Part shown: positions 11,045 to 22,189 of the stretch, piece by piece
Layout of the letters: the number at the start of each line of letters is the position of its first letter
Position numbering within the stretch: the stretch's first letter is position 1
DNA from: Ctena decussata
Taxonomy: Eukaryota > Mollusca > Bivalvia > Lucinida > Lucinidae
Assembly: GCA_963989385.1 (NCBI GenBank)
Contig: OZ022502.1
Location: 15,673,001 to 15,737,000 of the forward strand
Length of the DNA stretch: 64,000 nucleotides
Direction: 5' to 3'
Notes under the pieces: generated by a model
The model's input: only the letters and a program-made list of their open reading frames with translations
Databases searched by the model: none
What the model was told of the DNA's origin: nothing
Translations under genes and position numbers: made by a program

Positions 11045-13027
11045 AGCTCACCTGAGCCGAAGGCTCAGAGGTGAGCTTATAGGATGGGAGTCGAGCCGTC
11101 GTCCGTCCGTGCGTGGGTTAGTGGGTGCGTGGGTGGGTGCGTCAACACTTTCAAACATAAATATCTCAGAGACCAGTGGGCCGATCGCAATCAAATTTTA
11201 TCTGAAGCATCATTTGGGTAGGGGAAAGGCTGCATTAGGTTTTGGTGCCAATCAGCTCAGAACTCTGGTTTCCATGGCAACAGATAGCCCCCATAGGGTT
11301 ATAGTGGGGAAAACGGCGTCATCACGTTTTCTCGACTGTTTTTATTAGATCCTTATCATACTTGCAGGTAATGATGACATACATAAGAGCTTGGATGAGT
11401 TCGAAATTTGGTCGGATTCGAGCACAGACTACGGAGTTAGCTGCCCTTAAGCGTTTGAAAAAAATCCCATAGGGTTATAATGGGGAAAATGGTGTCATCA
11501 CGTTTTCTCAACTGTTTTTGCTTAGATCCTTATCATACTTGCAGGTAATGATGACATACATAAGAGCTTGGATGAGTTCGAAATTTGGCCGGATTTGAGC
11601 ACAGACTACGGAGTTAGCTGCCCTTGAGCGTTTGAAAAAAATCCCATAGTGTTATAATGGAGAAAACAACGTCATCACATATTTTTAGCAAAACTTTGTC
11701 ATCGCTCTATTGCCTACATTTCTCAACGGATTTTGAAATAACTTCACACAAATATAGGGCATTACAATATCTCGAGCAAGTTCGACTTTCAGGGTGCTGC
11801 ACCCAAGGTCAAGGTCAATGTGGCTATTTTTAGAAAAAACTTTGTCATCGCTCTAGCGCCTACATTTCTCAACGGATTTTGAATCAACTTCACACAAATG
11901 TAGGGCATGACAATATCTCGAAAAAATTTGACTTCCAGGGTGCTGCGCCTAAGGTCAAGGTCACTGTGGATATTTTTAGAAAAACTTTGTCAGCGCTCTA
12001 GCACCTATATTTTTCAATGGATTTTAAAATAAATTCACACAAATGTAGGGCATGACAATATCTCGAGCAAGTTCGACTTTCAGGGTGCTGTGCCCAAGGT
12101 CAAGGTCACTGTGGCTATTTTTAGAAAAACTTTGTCATCGCTCTAGCACCTTCATTTCTCCATGGATTTTGAAATAACTTGACACAAATGTAGGGTATGA
12201 CAATATCTCGAGCAAGTTTGACTTTCAGGATGCTGTGCCCAAGGTCAAGGTCACTGTGGCTATTTTTAGAAAAACTTTGTCATTGCTCTAGCACCTTCAT
12301 TTCTCAACAGATTTTTAAATAAATTCACACAAATGTAGGGCATGACAATATCTCGAGCAAGTTTGACTTTCAGGGTGCTGCAATCAAGGTTTTTGATTAG
12401 ATCCTTATCATACTTGCAGGTAATGATGACATACATAAGAGCTTGGATGAGTTCAAAATTTGGCCGGATTCAAGCACAGACTACGGAGTTAGCTGCCCTT
12501 GAGCGTTTGAAAAAAATCCCATAGTCTTATAAAGGAGAAAACAACGTCATCACATTTTCATTTTTCATCGGATCCTCTTCATACTTGCAGGTAATGAGGA
12601 TATGCATAAAAGCTTGGATTAGTTAGCACTTCGGCTAGATCCCACCACTGACTATGGAGTACCTGCCCTGAGCATCCAAAAAATCAATGTCGCCACTTTT
12701 TCTTGGTTTCTACTTATCCGATCCTTTTCAAACTTGCAGGTAATGAGGAAATGCATAATATCTTAAACAAGTTCATATTTTCGCTAGATCAGGCCAACCG
12801 CTATGAAGTTAGCTGCCCTTGACAGCTCTGTCTATTGTGCTCTTGATCGGATACTTTTTAAACTTGCATATATTAAATGAGGGCATACATAATGTTTTGG
12901 ATGAGTTTAATTTTCAGCCTGATTGGACCACTGACTGTGGAGTTAGCTGCCCTTGAGCATCTTAAATATCCCTATAGGTTTACAATGTCTCTCAGGTGAG
13001 CAATTGTTGCCCTTTGGGCTACTTGTT
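11045..13027 (+). mobile_element. HINE-like element, family 3 (GCTCACCTGAG; copy A)
   Basis: The 5' end is a hairpin at 11045-11077 (AGCTCACCTGAGCC, then GGCTCAGAGGTGAGCT). It is followed by short TCCG and GTGGG-type microsatellites. The body holds three units containing TACTTGCAGGTAATGATGAC and ACGGAGTTAGCTGCCCTTGA, and five units of about 145 bp containing AAAACTTTGTCATCGCTCTA. The 11-bp 3' inverted repeat CTCAGGTGAGC is at 12991-13001. It is followed by a stem-loop (GCCC-TTT-GGGC, 13009-13019) and a T-rich end. The build matches Helentron-derived non-autonomous elements and encodes nothing. Four monomers carry TCAAGGTCA. Confidence 0.75.
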
Positions 13028-13280
13028 TATATTTGTAAACTAGGTCGTCGTAGAATTCAGGTTCCGACAGATCTTGTTAAAGAACTGTTCCAACATACGT
13101 TATCTGTGGACATCAATTCTTAATATGGTCTAAACAACTTAGCTTTATAATCTCTGTAACTCGATACTCTTGCCAAACGTATTTTAACAGTAGTGTGTTG
13201 CACACGGAACACCGCCATCTAAAAACAGCGTATGAAGTATTTCTTGGTCAAATTCATCCGGTTAAGCACAATGATGCCAT

Positions 13281-13660
13281 ATTCTAATGCACTTACGAAT
13301 GTATCTCGATGTCTGATTGGATAATGCCAAAACTCTGCGACAGTATATCCTGTGATATACTGTCGCAAACCCGACGTCAGTTTGAAACGTCGCTTTTCAT
13401 TGGCTTTCGTCTGGCTTTACGTTGCCGAAAGCGCCTACGTCGGAAGCAAAGAAATAAACTGTGAAAATAGCAAGTGAGGAAAAGTGCATTAGAATGGGAA
13501 TAAATGTATTGAAATTGTCATTTGAGGAGATAAATCGTTGGTTTTATGGTTGCAAATTGCGTTTTGCGTCTCCGCTGACGCGACACCGTTAAACGAAGTT
13601 TGCGACCATAAACCCGACGATTTACCTCTCCAAATGACAATTTTGCATACATTTATCCCC
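13281..13660. repeat. Foldback (palindromic) element (copy A)
   Basis: Three inverted-repeat layers are visible. A 14-bp perfect pair, ATTCTAATGCACTT (13281-13294) and its complement (13482-13495), flanks a perfect 14-bp stem with a 4-nt loop at 13336-13367. Next, a left arm of about 75 bp from 13496 and a right arm of about 75 bp ending at 13660 are imperfect reverse complements. Both arms contain ATGACAATT/AATTGTCAT and TTTATGGT[C/T]GCAAA. This is most simply a MITE or foldback element. Copy B is at 45661-46040. Confidence 0.7.
13336..13367. other. Perfect 14-bp stem, 4-nt loop
   Basis: TGCGACAGTATATC, loop CTGT, then GATATACTGTCGCA. It sits inside the foldback element, and copy B has it at 45716-45747. 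It could extrude as a cruciform or fold as an RNA hairpin. The length is shorter than a typical pre-miRNA. Confidence 0.8.
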
Positions 13661-13754
13661 TAAATTAATTGACAAAATTTGACATTAAAATGGGGCTTTG
13701 ATTCAGAAGAATAAGTTAAATTCGATATGATAGATTGATTTCCATATTTTCAAC

Positions 13755-13804
13755 AACCACCCCCGCCCCCCCCCCCCCCCCCCCAAAAAAAAAAAAAAAA
13801 AAAA
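13755..13804 (+). repeat. Poly-C followed by poly-A tract
   Basis: A C-rich run of about 20 bases is followed by about 20 A. It lies 70 bases upstream of the splice acceptor of the 303-nt exon. Copy B (46135-46184) looks the same length. Confidence 0.9.
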
Positions 13805-13875
13805 GGGAAGGCGTAGAACATTCGGTCACGATGATGACGAACTCACTGTTAACCAGTAAATATTTACATTTACAG

Positions 13876-14178
13876 TCAGAAGAGAAACAAATGATGCCGA
13901 AATTGGTGTATGCGCAGCTCTGCAGCAGAAAGATGATATTGACCTGAATTTAGATTTCAAGGTTGTTGACATTAAGACGGGATCTATTGAATTCCGCCTT
14001 CATCCGCAATCGACACACTCTTGGAAAGATCTAAAGCGGATGTGTTTATCAGGAGACATCGTCAGCATGCTCAACCACACGTTTTTAGACAAAGACGTCC
14101 TAAAATGGTTACATATCGACGAGCCAAGACTCCTATTAACCATTTATTCTGACGCAAGCCTTTCAAGTATGGACGAAG
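13876..14178 (+). CDS. Internal coding exon, 101 codons, phase 1-1 (copy A)
   Basis: This exon has an acceptor TTTACAG at 13869-13875 and a donor GAAG|GTATTC after 14178. The 303 nt between them are fully open in one frame, starting with the last two bases of a codon and ending with one base, so the exon is symmetric phase 1-1. There is no Met start, as expected for an internal exon. Key parts of the product are VCAALQQKDDIDLNLDFKVV, GSIEFRLHPQS, WKDLKRMCLSGDIVSMLNHT and LLLTIYSDASLSSMDE, which suggest a compact alpha/beta domain. I do not recognise the family. The next plus-strand exon downstream, CARD-like, has matching phase and would create Asp at the junction. The open frame, base composition and splice sites make coding likely. 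Confidence 0.65.
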
Positions 14179-14190
14179 GTATTCACTTTT

Positions 14191-15279
14191 TATACCCCGC
14201 CACACGTTAGTGACGGGGTATTATGTTTTCACGTTGGCCGTCCGTGTGTCCGTCCGTCCGTCCGTCCGTAGTATGTACGTCCGTCCGTCCGTCCGTCCGC
14301 ACTTCGTTTCCGTTCGATAACTTAAGTATTTATCAATGGATTTCCTTCAAATTTTGCATATGCATTTGTACCAAGAAGGTCTCGCTTGGGATTGTTAATG
14401 GGCAAATTTCGATAATTTCTGACAGAGTTATGGCACTTGCCAATGTACAAAAAATGGTTTCTAGCCTCTAGTTCCTTAACTACTCAATGGATTTCCTTCA
14501 AATTTTGCATATGGATTTGTACCAAGAATGTCTCGCTTGGGATTGTTAATGGGCAAATTTCGATAATTTCTGACAGAGTTATGGCACTTGTCAATGTACA
14601 AAAAATGGTTTCTAGCCTCTAGTTCCATAACTACTAGGAGTATCATGATGAAACTTCACAAACATGATAAAAGTAACAAAAGCTTTGTATGACGGACAGA
14701 AATCTTACCATTAGGGGTTATCTGCCCCTGCCCTTGAGCTATATACATGTAATAAAATCATGAAAAATTCCATATAAAATCAGAGTTTGAAGCAATTTTT
14801 CTGAAACTTTCAGCAAATGATCAGAGTGATGAAAGCCTCCAGTGATGCTCAAATTTACCCCATGGGAGTTATCTCCCCCTGCCCCGGGCTATATACATGC
14901 TTAAAATGATGATAAAATCTATATATATTGATGTGAAACAGATTTTTATAAATTTACATCTGATGATAGAAGTAATAAAAGCTTCTGGTGATTAAAATTT
15001 GATCCTTTATGGTTTATTTGCCCCTGCCCCATGGTCACCAGTTTAAAATTCACTAAAATTGTATTTGAGTAGAGTGGTAAGTGATTTATCGGAAGCTTAT
15101 TGTAAGTGATCAGAGTAATGAAAAGTCCTGTCATAACAAAGACTTTTCTCTGTGTTCAGTGGGGCTAGGCTGCTCCCACCCTGGAGTCATACAGAGAAAA
15201 AATAAATCTGGAAAAATCTGTGTGTGAAAAAGGCTTGCAGTGGCGGGGTATCACGCAGTCGTTTGCGATGCTTTTATTT
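14191..15279 (+). mobile_element. HINE-like element, family 4 (ATACCCCGCCAC; copy A)
   Basis: The 5' hairpin at 14192-14221 pairs ATACCCCGCCAC with GTGACGGGGTAT. TCCG microsatellite blocks follow to about 14300. Two near-identical units of about 150 bp carry CAATGGATTTCCTTCAAATT and GACAGAGTTATGGCACTTG. Further units carry GATCAGAGTAATGAAAG and TGCCCCTGCCC. The perfect 12-bp 3' inverted repeat GTGGCGGGGTAT is at 15240-15251. A short stem (CGCA/TGCG, 15254-15267) and a T-rich end follow. The element starts 12 bases after the exon's splice donor. A diverged second copy at 26316-27355 confirms the ends. Confidence 0.75.
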
Positions 15280-16200
15280 AGACCAGCCAGGGGATTTTAT
15301 GACTATCCATCACGCTCTTTATGATGTTTAATGATATACTTCAGATAAACTGAAGTGATGGTGAACCATCACATACTTACTTAAATTTTTTCCACGAGAC
15401 GGCACTACATGTCCGAAAGATGAAATGTGATGGAAAGTCATGACGTTAATTTCTTCTGTTGTGATAGTTGACCATAACAATGGCAAAGAGCCTCCAGTAC
15501 TTTCTTCTTAGAATCTGATAGAAAATATTGAGTAACTCATAAAATTTAGTATCTGTAATTACGAGCAGGCATGATAGACTATTTTGATTGTAACCGTCCA
15601 TAACAAATAGAAATGAAACGTGTAAAAGTACGAACATATAGACTCTTTATTCTGTGAATTGTTATGGACTGGTACAAAAATTAATTTTAAACGTAAATAT
15701 GCATACTGATTAAACAGCAATTTTAGTTAGAATGAAATATATAAGGGCTTTGACTGACAATCGTTTATGTGCATGATGGATATTCATAGGTCATCCGGCT
15801 GTAGACAGGGTCACTTTTTCCCTGATAGGAGATAATGCTAGCCATGGTGAGTGTAAACAAAGTTACCTACTTCTGCAAATCGAAACTTAAGTCTACTTGT
15901 TTCATATAAACGTGTGCATGCGTAGACCTTTTTTTTGGGCCATTTACGATAAAAATTTTCCGACTCAAGCAGGAATCATTTATCTCAGGTCGAGTAAAAG
16001 TTCTACAAATTAGGAGACAACGTGTCGACATGACTGAAATATATAGTTACAACGGCACTCATTACATTTGCACGGAATGGCTAGATTGTTCAAAATGTGC
16101 ATTCTTTACAACAGCATATTCAGTATAACGTCAAATTTTTTTGGAACAAATGCTGTCGTTGTAAAGAGGGTTATCTGCATATCAAGTGATTATGTTTAAT
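15280..16200. other. No gene seen; two small palindromes
   Basis: Nothing coding was found. Two adjacent perfect palindromes lie at about 15336-15371: ACTTCAG with CTGAAGT around a 5-nt gap, then GATGGT-GA-ACCATC. The equivalent stretch in copy B is 47660-48580. Confidence 0.5.
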
Positions 16201-18613
16201 ATATGTACAGTGTTTCGCAAAAGTATCTCATATAGATTCAGATCTATAGAGCGGACTTTGATTCAATATCAAAACTGACAAAGGGGCATGATTCCATAAA
16301 AAATGCAGGTGGAATTATAATTCTTCTTATTTGCAATCTGTCTGATGATGCTTTATGTTGTACCAAGTTTGGCAATAATATCTCGAAAAGGACATAATTT
16401 GCATACTAAGAATTTTAAAGGGGCATTTTTCGTTAGACAATATAGATGGTGTTACAGTTCTTGTTTTCTATGCATTGTCTGATAATACTTCAAATTTGTA
16501 CCTTGTTCCACTGAATATATCATGAAATGTTAGAATCATGGAGCAGACACAATTTCTATACCGAAGTTTCCAAACGGACATAATTTTCTAAAAAAAGGAA
16601 AGATGGATCTTGTTCTTTGTAAATCACCTGATGATGCTTTATACTTGTACCAAGTTTCGGGAAAATATATCATATAGGTTCAGAGTTATGGAGCAGACAC
16701 TCTTTTGATACTAAGATTTTCAAAAGGGCATACTTTCGTCAAAATGTAGGTAGAATCAAGGTCCTTGTTTCCAGTACATTGTCTGATGATGCAATATATT
16801 TGTACCAAGTTCTGCGAAAATATCGCATAAAATTTCAAGGTTGAGGAAAGCACACGATTTCCGTACTTAAATTATCAAAGGGACATAATTCCGTAGAAAT
16901 GTTGGCAGAATTTCGGTTCCTGTTCCCTGCGCATCAAGAGGAAATGCTTTATATTTGTTCAGTGTTTTGCGAAAATATCTCATATAGATTCAGATTTATA
17001 GCGCGGACTTGGATTCAATATTGAAATTTTCAAAGGGGAATGATTCCGTTTGCAATGCAGATGGAGTTATGGTTCTTGTTCTCTGCATGTCGTCTCAATG
17101 CTTTTTATTTGAAATAAGTATCGTAAACTTACCCCAATAGGTTATAGAGTAATTGAGCGGACTCGATTTCCATGCTAAAAAAATTACAAAAAGGCAAAGG
17201 CGGAATTACAATTTTTTCTTCTTTGCACACTGTCTGATGATGCTTTATGTTGTACCAATTTTTGCTATAATATCTCATATTCCCGTATCTCAGAGTTATA
17301 AAGCAGACGAGATTTCTATACTATATTTTCAAAGGGGCATGATTCCATAGAAAAAGTAGGTGAAGTTGTTCTCTGCACATCGTCTGATAATGCTTTATAT
17401 TTTTACCAATGTTCACAAAAATATATGTTAAAGTGTTTTGGAGCGGACATGATTTCCATACTAAAATTTAAAAGGGACATAATTCCGTAGAAATTATAGT
17501 TGGACTTACGGTTCTTGTTCTCTACAGATTGTCTGATGATGCTTTATATTTGTACTAAGTTTTGGGAAAATATCTCATATAGATTCAGAGTTATCTGGCC
17601 CATGTTCCTACTTCTGGATGTATTCTCTGCTCTTGAAGAAACTTCTTTAGATTTTAATTGTACCACACTGCAGCTGGTGTTGTGCCGTGTGGCGGCCGTA
17701 AAAAGTCTCCCCGTACATCATCCATAGTGCAGATTATATTTTATTTACATCCTTTGAGATCAGAGGATAGATTCTGAGAAATATAAAATTTGAGATCGAT
17801 TTAGACTATTATTCTAGATCATCGTCTTTTATACAATTTGGATCCTTTTGAAATTAATCAGTCTTTGAATCGACTGCCCAATTAAAATTAAGAAATTACA
17901 GTATGCCTTTTTTCTGGTTTCGTCACCAGATATTGTCAGGGTCACTGACGAGGCTTTATTAGCCGAAACTACGTAGTCTGGCCCATGTTCCTACTTCTGG
18001 ATGTATTCTCTGCTCTTGAAGAAACTTTTTTAGATTTAAAATGTAGTAGAAAGATTTTTATACTAAATTTTCAAAATGGCTTAATTCCTTTTAAAATGTA
18101 GGTGAAGTATCAGTTCTCGTCTTCTGCACATTGTCCGATGATGCTTTATATTTGTACCAAGTTTCACGTAAATATCTCATATAGTTATAGTGTTATCGAG
18201 CGAATACGATTTCCATACTGAAATTTACAAACAGACAAAGTTCCATAAAGATTAAGCTGAAATTACTGTTCTTGTTCTTTGCACATTGTCTGATAATGCT
18301 TCATATTTGTACCAAGTTTCTGGAAAATATCTCATTTAGTTTCAGAATCATAGAGCGGACATGATTTCCATACTAAACTTTTCAAAGAGGCATAAGTCCA
18401 TCAAAAATGAAGGCGAAGTTACGGTTCTTGATCTCTGTACGTCGTCTGATGATGCTTTTTTTTTCACCAAGTTTCGCGAAATTATCTCAATCTGTTACAG
18501 AGTTATTGAGCGGACTCGATTTGTAGCGGACAGACAGACGGACAGTCGGGCAGACAGACAGACAGACAACAATGGGAAAAACATATGTCTCCCCCCAGAG
18601 GGCGGGAGGCATA
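16200..18613 (-). mobile_element. HINE-like element, family 5, 150-bp monomer array (copy A)
   Basis: Read on the minus strand, the element starts with a hairpin at 18584-18613 (TATGCCTCCC paired with GGGAGACATA, one mismatch). A TCTG/TCCG microsatellite at 18530-18570 follows. About twelve diverged tandem units of roughly 150 bp then run down to about 16200. On the plus strand units hold TGTCTGATGATGCTTTATAT, TTGTACCAAGTTT, GAGCGGAC and TTTCAAAGGGGCATAATTCC. No matching 3' inverted repeat was found at the low-coordinate end, so the element is probably truncated there. A foreign block at 17594-18040 interrupts the array. No coding was seen. Confidence 0.65.
17594..18040 (-). repeat. Inverted unit of the 4.7-5.9-kb array, flanked by direct repeats
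   Basis: Inside the 150-bp array lies a block containing CTTTGAGATCAGAGGATA, the reverse complement of the unit at 4701-5985. The block is bordered by two direct copies of about 58 bp (17594-17651 and 17979-18036), both starting CTGGCCCATGTTCCTACTTC. The direct repeats may belong to the inserted unit itself, placed as two tandem copies. Copy B is at 49974-50420. Confidence 0.6.
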
Positions 18614-19124
18614 AATAAAAGAAAGGCCTACAAGTTTAGGTTCAGTTTTCTTCTGTCAACTGATTTATTGTTTTAAAGCATATATAGCAGAAAACACTAC
18701 TGACGTCTGGCAACAATATAAACCTATTTTCTTGCAAAATTAAACTTGGATAAAAGAGTTATCTCAATTTACCGTGAAACATTCAAAGTTAATGTGAGAG
18801 TTGTCTTTCCAACAGCGGTATAACAAAGTGTTTCCAAAACACGAATCTGATGTATGGTTATGAAACCAACATCGGTTTTACTATCATGGTATTCTTCTTA
18901 GGAACATGACAGCAATTTGAAGTTGAACACTTGTCAAATTATCTCCCTTGCAATTAAACAAATAGCAAAATGGGAAGTCCAATAACATCAAAAGTTCTGC
19001 AGTGCTACGAAAAATTTCTTTGCAAACCTTTTTATTTTACTCTTGTTAATTCATTTAACCTCTTTGTATGCATGGTTTCTGGGTTTTTTTTCCAAGAAAT
19101 ACAGGGTGTTAAATGGTCTACGGA
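18614..19124. other. No gene seen
   Basis: AT-rich sequence with no recognisable repeat or coding frame. The same stretch is 50994-51504 in copy B. Confidence 0.5.
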
Positions 19125-19384
19125 AATCCAATGGTAAGCCAGTGTTATTATCATGCGAACCGAACAACCAACTAAATGTTTTGTACCACTTCAGAAACTG
19201 AGGGTGAGGTTGGGCCTGTAAAATCGATTTAAGCCCCCCAGTAATTCATTACTGACCGTTCCAAGGCGGTAGTTCTGTTGTGGTTCTTTGTTGCCTGTTT
19301 TTGGTGTCAGAGTTTCTGTGATGTTTTACATTATGTATGTTATTATTATTTTTGGTTCGGTTTGGGTTGCTGAGTGGCCACCTT
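19125..19384 (+). repeat. R1 fragment truncated by the duplication junction
   Basis: R1 text is present: CATGCGAACCGAACAACCAA, GAGGGTGAGGTTGGGCC and TACTGACCGTTCCAAGGCGG. It stops at 19384, where copy A diverges from copy B. In B the same R1 runs on from 51505 to about 51930. Confidence 0.7.
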
Positions 19385-20565
19385 GATTTAGATAGGAGAT
19401 GACTTTTTAACAACCAATTATAAAATAACTATAAAAGATAGAAACTCTGTGTTGGCGGCATAGAAAACTACATTATTTCCCAATTACGCTGATATGTTTT
19501 CATAATTTTATAGTAAGAACATTTTAGTCTATTTTCGGGTTATTTGTTATGGCCAGTAAAATGATTAAATATATAGCAAAATCATCATAAATTTGACAGA
19601 TTGATACATTTTAAATTAAGATAAGTCCACGATTTGAGATCTAAATGACTCTGTGCTGGCGGCTCCAGTTCCCTTAATATTAGACCTTTATACTGATATA
19701 AAATTTATTTAACTAAGCGTTGTACTTTGTAGTCTATTTTGCGATTTAAATTAGAAACCATAATTTCAAATTTAGTTAGAATCACATTCCGGAGGTGTAC
19801 GGTTAATGCCGACGGTTTACGAACGGTTGAGAAACTTAAGCACAGCTGAAGTACTGGATCATCGCATGCTATAGGTGCGTAGATTAACTGCATCTATTTA
19901 TATATTGCCGTAAAATCCAATTCATACGATACGTTTTGCACATCAAATTATCAAATCTGCAATTTAAGACAAATAAGTTGATTCCTATTCTTTCTTTCTT
20001 TTCTTTCTTTTCATCACATTATTATTATTAATTATTATTATAATTATTTGCTTAAAATGAGAAGACAGTATTGTGATTGCAATTATCTTCGGTACTTTAA
20101 TCTTAGTAACACTTACTACCAATTATTAATTTGATCCTTTTTGCTAATTATGGCTTCAATATTTGCTGCATCGGTAAAGACTTTGATGGTATTGTGGACG
20201 ACAGTTTGAAACGGAGAGAACTAAAGTTGATAGTAAAGGTGTTAATGCCAATTAATGGCAATTGTTGTTCGCTTTACTCAGCTTTAACTCAAACTAGGTA
20301 CGTTAATTGTACACAAAAAGTGTGCAAGCATCGATTAAGCTCTCATCAGAATGTTAACTACAAAGCGCTGAATGATGGGGAGGTATTTTTATGATCTGTT
20401 AGACTAAACTAGACAGTGAAAGACTGCGCAGTCCGATCGGGTATTCAGAGAGTGTGTTGCAGAAAAAGCAGAAATAATAATAATAAATTATAAAATGCAA
20501 AAATATGCAGTCTGATCTGAGATGCACTATTTTCATTGATATTTATTGGTGTTCTGAGGGACAAA
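19385..20565. other. No gene seen; pyrimidine and ATT microsatellites
   Basis: Unique spacer sequence begins here. A CTTT-rich stretch and an ATT/ATTATT run lie at about 19985-20048. Another AATAAT run lies near 20473-20487. No supported coding region was found. Confidence 0.5.
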
Positions 20566-20752
20566 TGAGCCGCGACACGAGGAAACCAACAACGTGGTTC
20601 TGATTCCAGCGCACACTCAGATCAGTCTGTCCCCCTCCCAGTCTGAGCAGAGTCTACGCTATGCGCTTACAGGGTAGCAAAGGGTTTCCAGGCTGAACTG
20701 AGTCTGCGCCGGGCTCACAACCACTTTGTTGTTTTTCTCATGTCGCGGTTCA
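20566..20752. mobile_element. 187-bp miniature inverted-repeat element
   Basis: The arms at 20566-20599 and 20719-20752 are reverse complements with a few mismatches. They share CCGCGACA[C/T]GAG and AACAACGTGGTT / AACCACTTTGTTGTT. The centre contains CTCAGATCAGTCTG and GAGTCTGCGCCGGG. I associate this GCGCAG-rich, CATGTCGCGGTT-ended type with abundant MITEs of clams, from memory. Confidence 0.65.
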
Positions 20753-21218
20753 AATAGTTCTACAGCTTGTCTCCCGACAGTTACCCTAAGAATCGCCCGC
20801 AACATAGAACAGATTTCCCAATTAGTGTGGGCACACGCATTAAAACGTTTTGAAAAAAAAATCTTTTTTTTTTTTTTTTTTTTCGTTTTGTTTTTTGCAA
20901 ACAGCACACACATACTTAATTATTCTGCAAAATAAATTATCTTTATTTTAAAATTATCTATTTAATTTATTTTCCCCTCGATTTATCGTTTATGTATTTC
21001 ACGAATGATTAAGAATATCTTTGTCCAGGTAATCTCTGATTTTACGATCGATAATCGATATATTCATGTGTAATAAACACGCAGGACATTTACCCTTCGC
21101 TATCAACAGATGATTCAACACTGACAACTTCAGCAGACCATATTGCCATTAAAACTCCGATTTATTTAATTTTTGAAAATAATTTTGGTTTTATATTTGA
21201 ATATGCAATATGGGAACA

Positions 21219-21246
21219 GAAAAAAAAAAAAAAAAAAAAAAAAAAA
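21219..21246 (+). repeat. Poly-A run of about 26 bases
   Basis: Simple homopolymer. A poly-T run also lies near 20866-20882. Neither is clearly the tail of a recognised element. Confidence 0.85.
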
Positions 21247-21279
21247 CAATCAGTATGCACATTTGAAACCTGGTCATCT

Positions 21280-21545
21280 GCGCATCTGCTTTAGTTGAAT
21301 GTTTAACCGTTTTATAAGCTATTCAGATTAGCCTGCGCAAACTGATCAAGACGGGACCAGGGTTTCTTGTTAGTTTGCGCAGATGCGCAGTCTTATTTTC
21401 AGTAACTACATTTGAATCAGAATTGTTTACGAGTGATACCCAAAGGAACATCAATCGCCAGAACCAGTGACCATTCATTAGTCTGAGCTGATGCGCAGCC
21501 TGATCAGTCGCATATTCGCAAACTACGCAAAGAACCAGAAAAGGG
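21280..21545. mobile_element. Decayed GCGCAG-rich miniature element
   Basis: Text such as GCCTGCGCAAACTGATCAAG, TTTGCGCAGATGCGCAG and GATGCGCAGCCTGATCAG forms several short inverted repeats. It resembles the interior of the 20566-20752 type, without clean terminal arms. Confidence 0.4.
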
Positions 21546-21884
21546 CGTTTAATTTTTATGACACTTCCCACAGTCAAATAATCGATATTGTACCTGTTTT
21601 AATCACTACCTGTTGCAAAGTAGACTGCTACGCTAGGTAACTCAAGAGACCTGCGGGTATTATCGATAAATCGGTGATACCTGTATTTTTCACTCGATAG
21701 CGATTATGAAAATAGTTGCGTATGCAGGTCTTGTTGTTCTTCTTTGCAATTAAACTATATGCAGAGTGAAATATTTATCTAATGCATGGGCAGTGTAGTA
21801 CTTATAATAGGATATCTCAGGTATCCTTACTAATTATATGCAGTTGCTGATAATGATACACAGAGTGGGTAGAGATAAGAGTTA

Positions 21885-22185
21885 TATATTAATCTTTCAT
21901 GGTTCATAATTCAATTACTGAGTTCAGCGCAGATATGCGTCTTGAAATCACCCTGTATGCAGCAGTGTATAGATATCATAAAGTTCGAAAAACATTTTCA
22001 AAATTCTTTCGCCGACACTATGAATTGGTTTGGATTAAAAGTCTTTTGAAACAGGGCCTATCGAAACCGGAATTTTATGGTGACTTGGTCTATATATTCA
22101 AAAAATTGTAGGTAAGTCTGATTTTTCTGATCAGTACAAAAAATTATCGTTCGTTACAAACGTATTGGATATAATATAAATTTAG
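21885..22185 (+). pseudogene. Reverse-transcriptase relic, extreme C-terminal part
   Basis: An open frame from 21899 to 22111 encodes YHKVRKTFSKFFRRHYELVW followed by KSLLKQGLSKPEFYGDLVYI. It continues after a TAG with a GKSDFSDQY-like segment and a VTNVLDI stub. These blocks are the same region of the retroelement protein represented by the end of the 6795-7630 relic, but here less damaged. R1 follows directly at 22190. It is a fragment, because nothing of the polymerase core is present upstream. Confidence 0.65.
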
Positions 22186-22189
22186 ATGG

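Larger units (their letters stand above)
1..19384 (+). repeat. Large direct duplication, copy A
   Basis: This block reappears at 32379-51764 in the same orientation. The offset is 32378 bases at the start, 32379 after a G-run near 3190 (11 G here, 12 in B) and 32380 after a G-run near 7890 (8 versus 9). Substitutions I saw are at 3611 (C/A), 4737 (T/A), 5265 (T/C) and 11879 (T/A). Copy A is cut by the left window edge, so its left boundary is unknown. At 19384/19385 the match stops inside a dispersed repeat. The near-identity suggests either a very recent duplication or an assembly duplicate. Confidence 0.97.

Noticed and set aside
11380..12600. Repeated CTTGCAG|GTAATG sites, considered as exon borders
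   Set aside because: They recur once per monomer in the family 3 element with no open exon between them; at most they are cryptic splice sites.
14223..14622. Two plus-strand frames with matching repeated peptides
   Set aside because: They are translations of the microsatellite and two tandem monomers in the family 4 element, with no coding signature.
20131..20394. 87-codon plus-strand frame
   Set aside because: No domain, no ATG context and no splice support; flanked by microsatellites.
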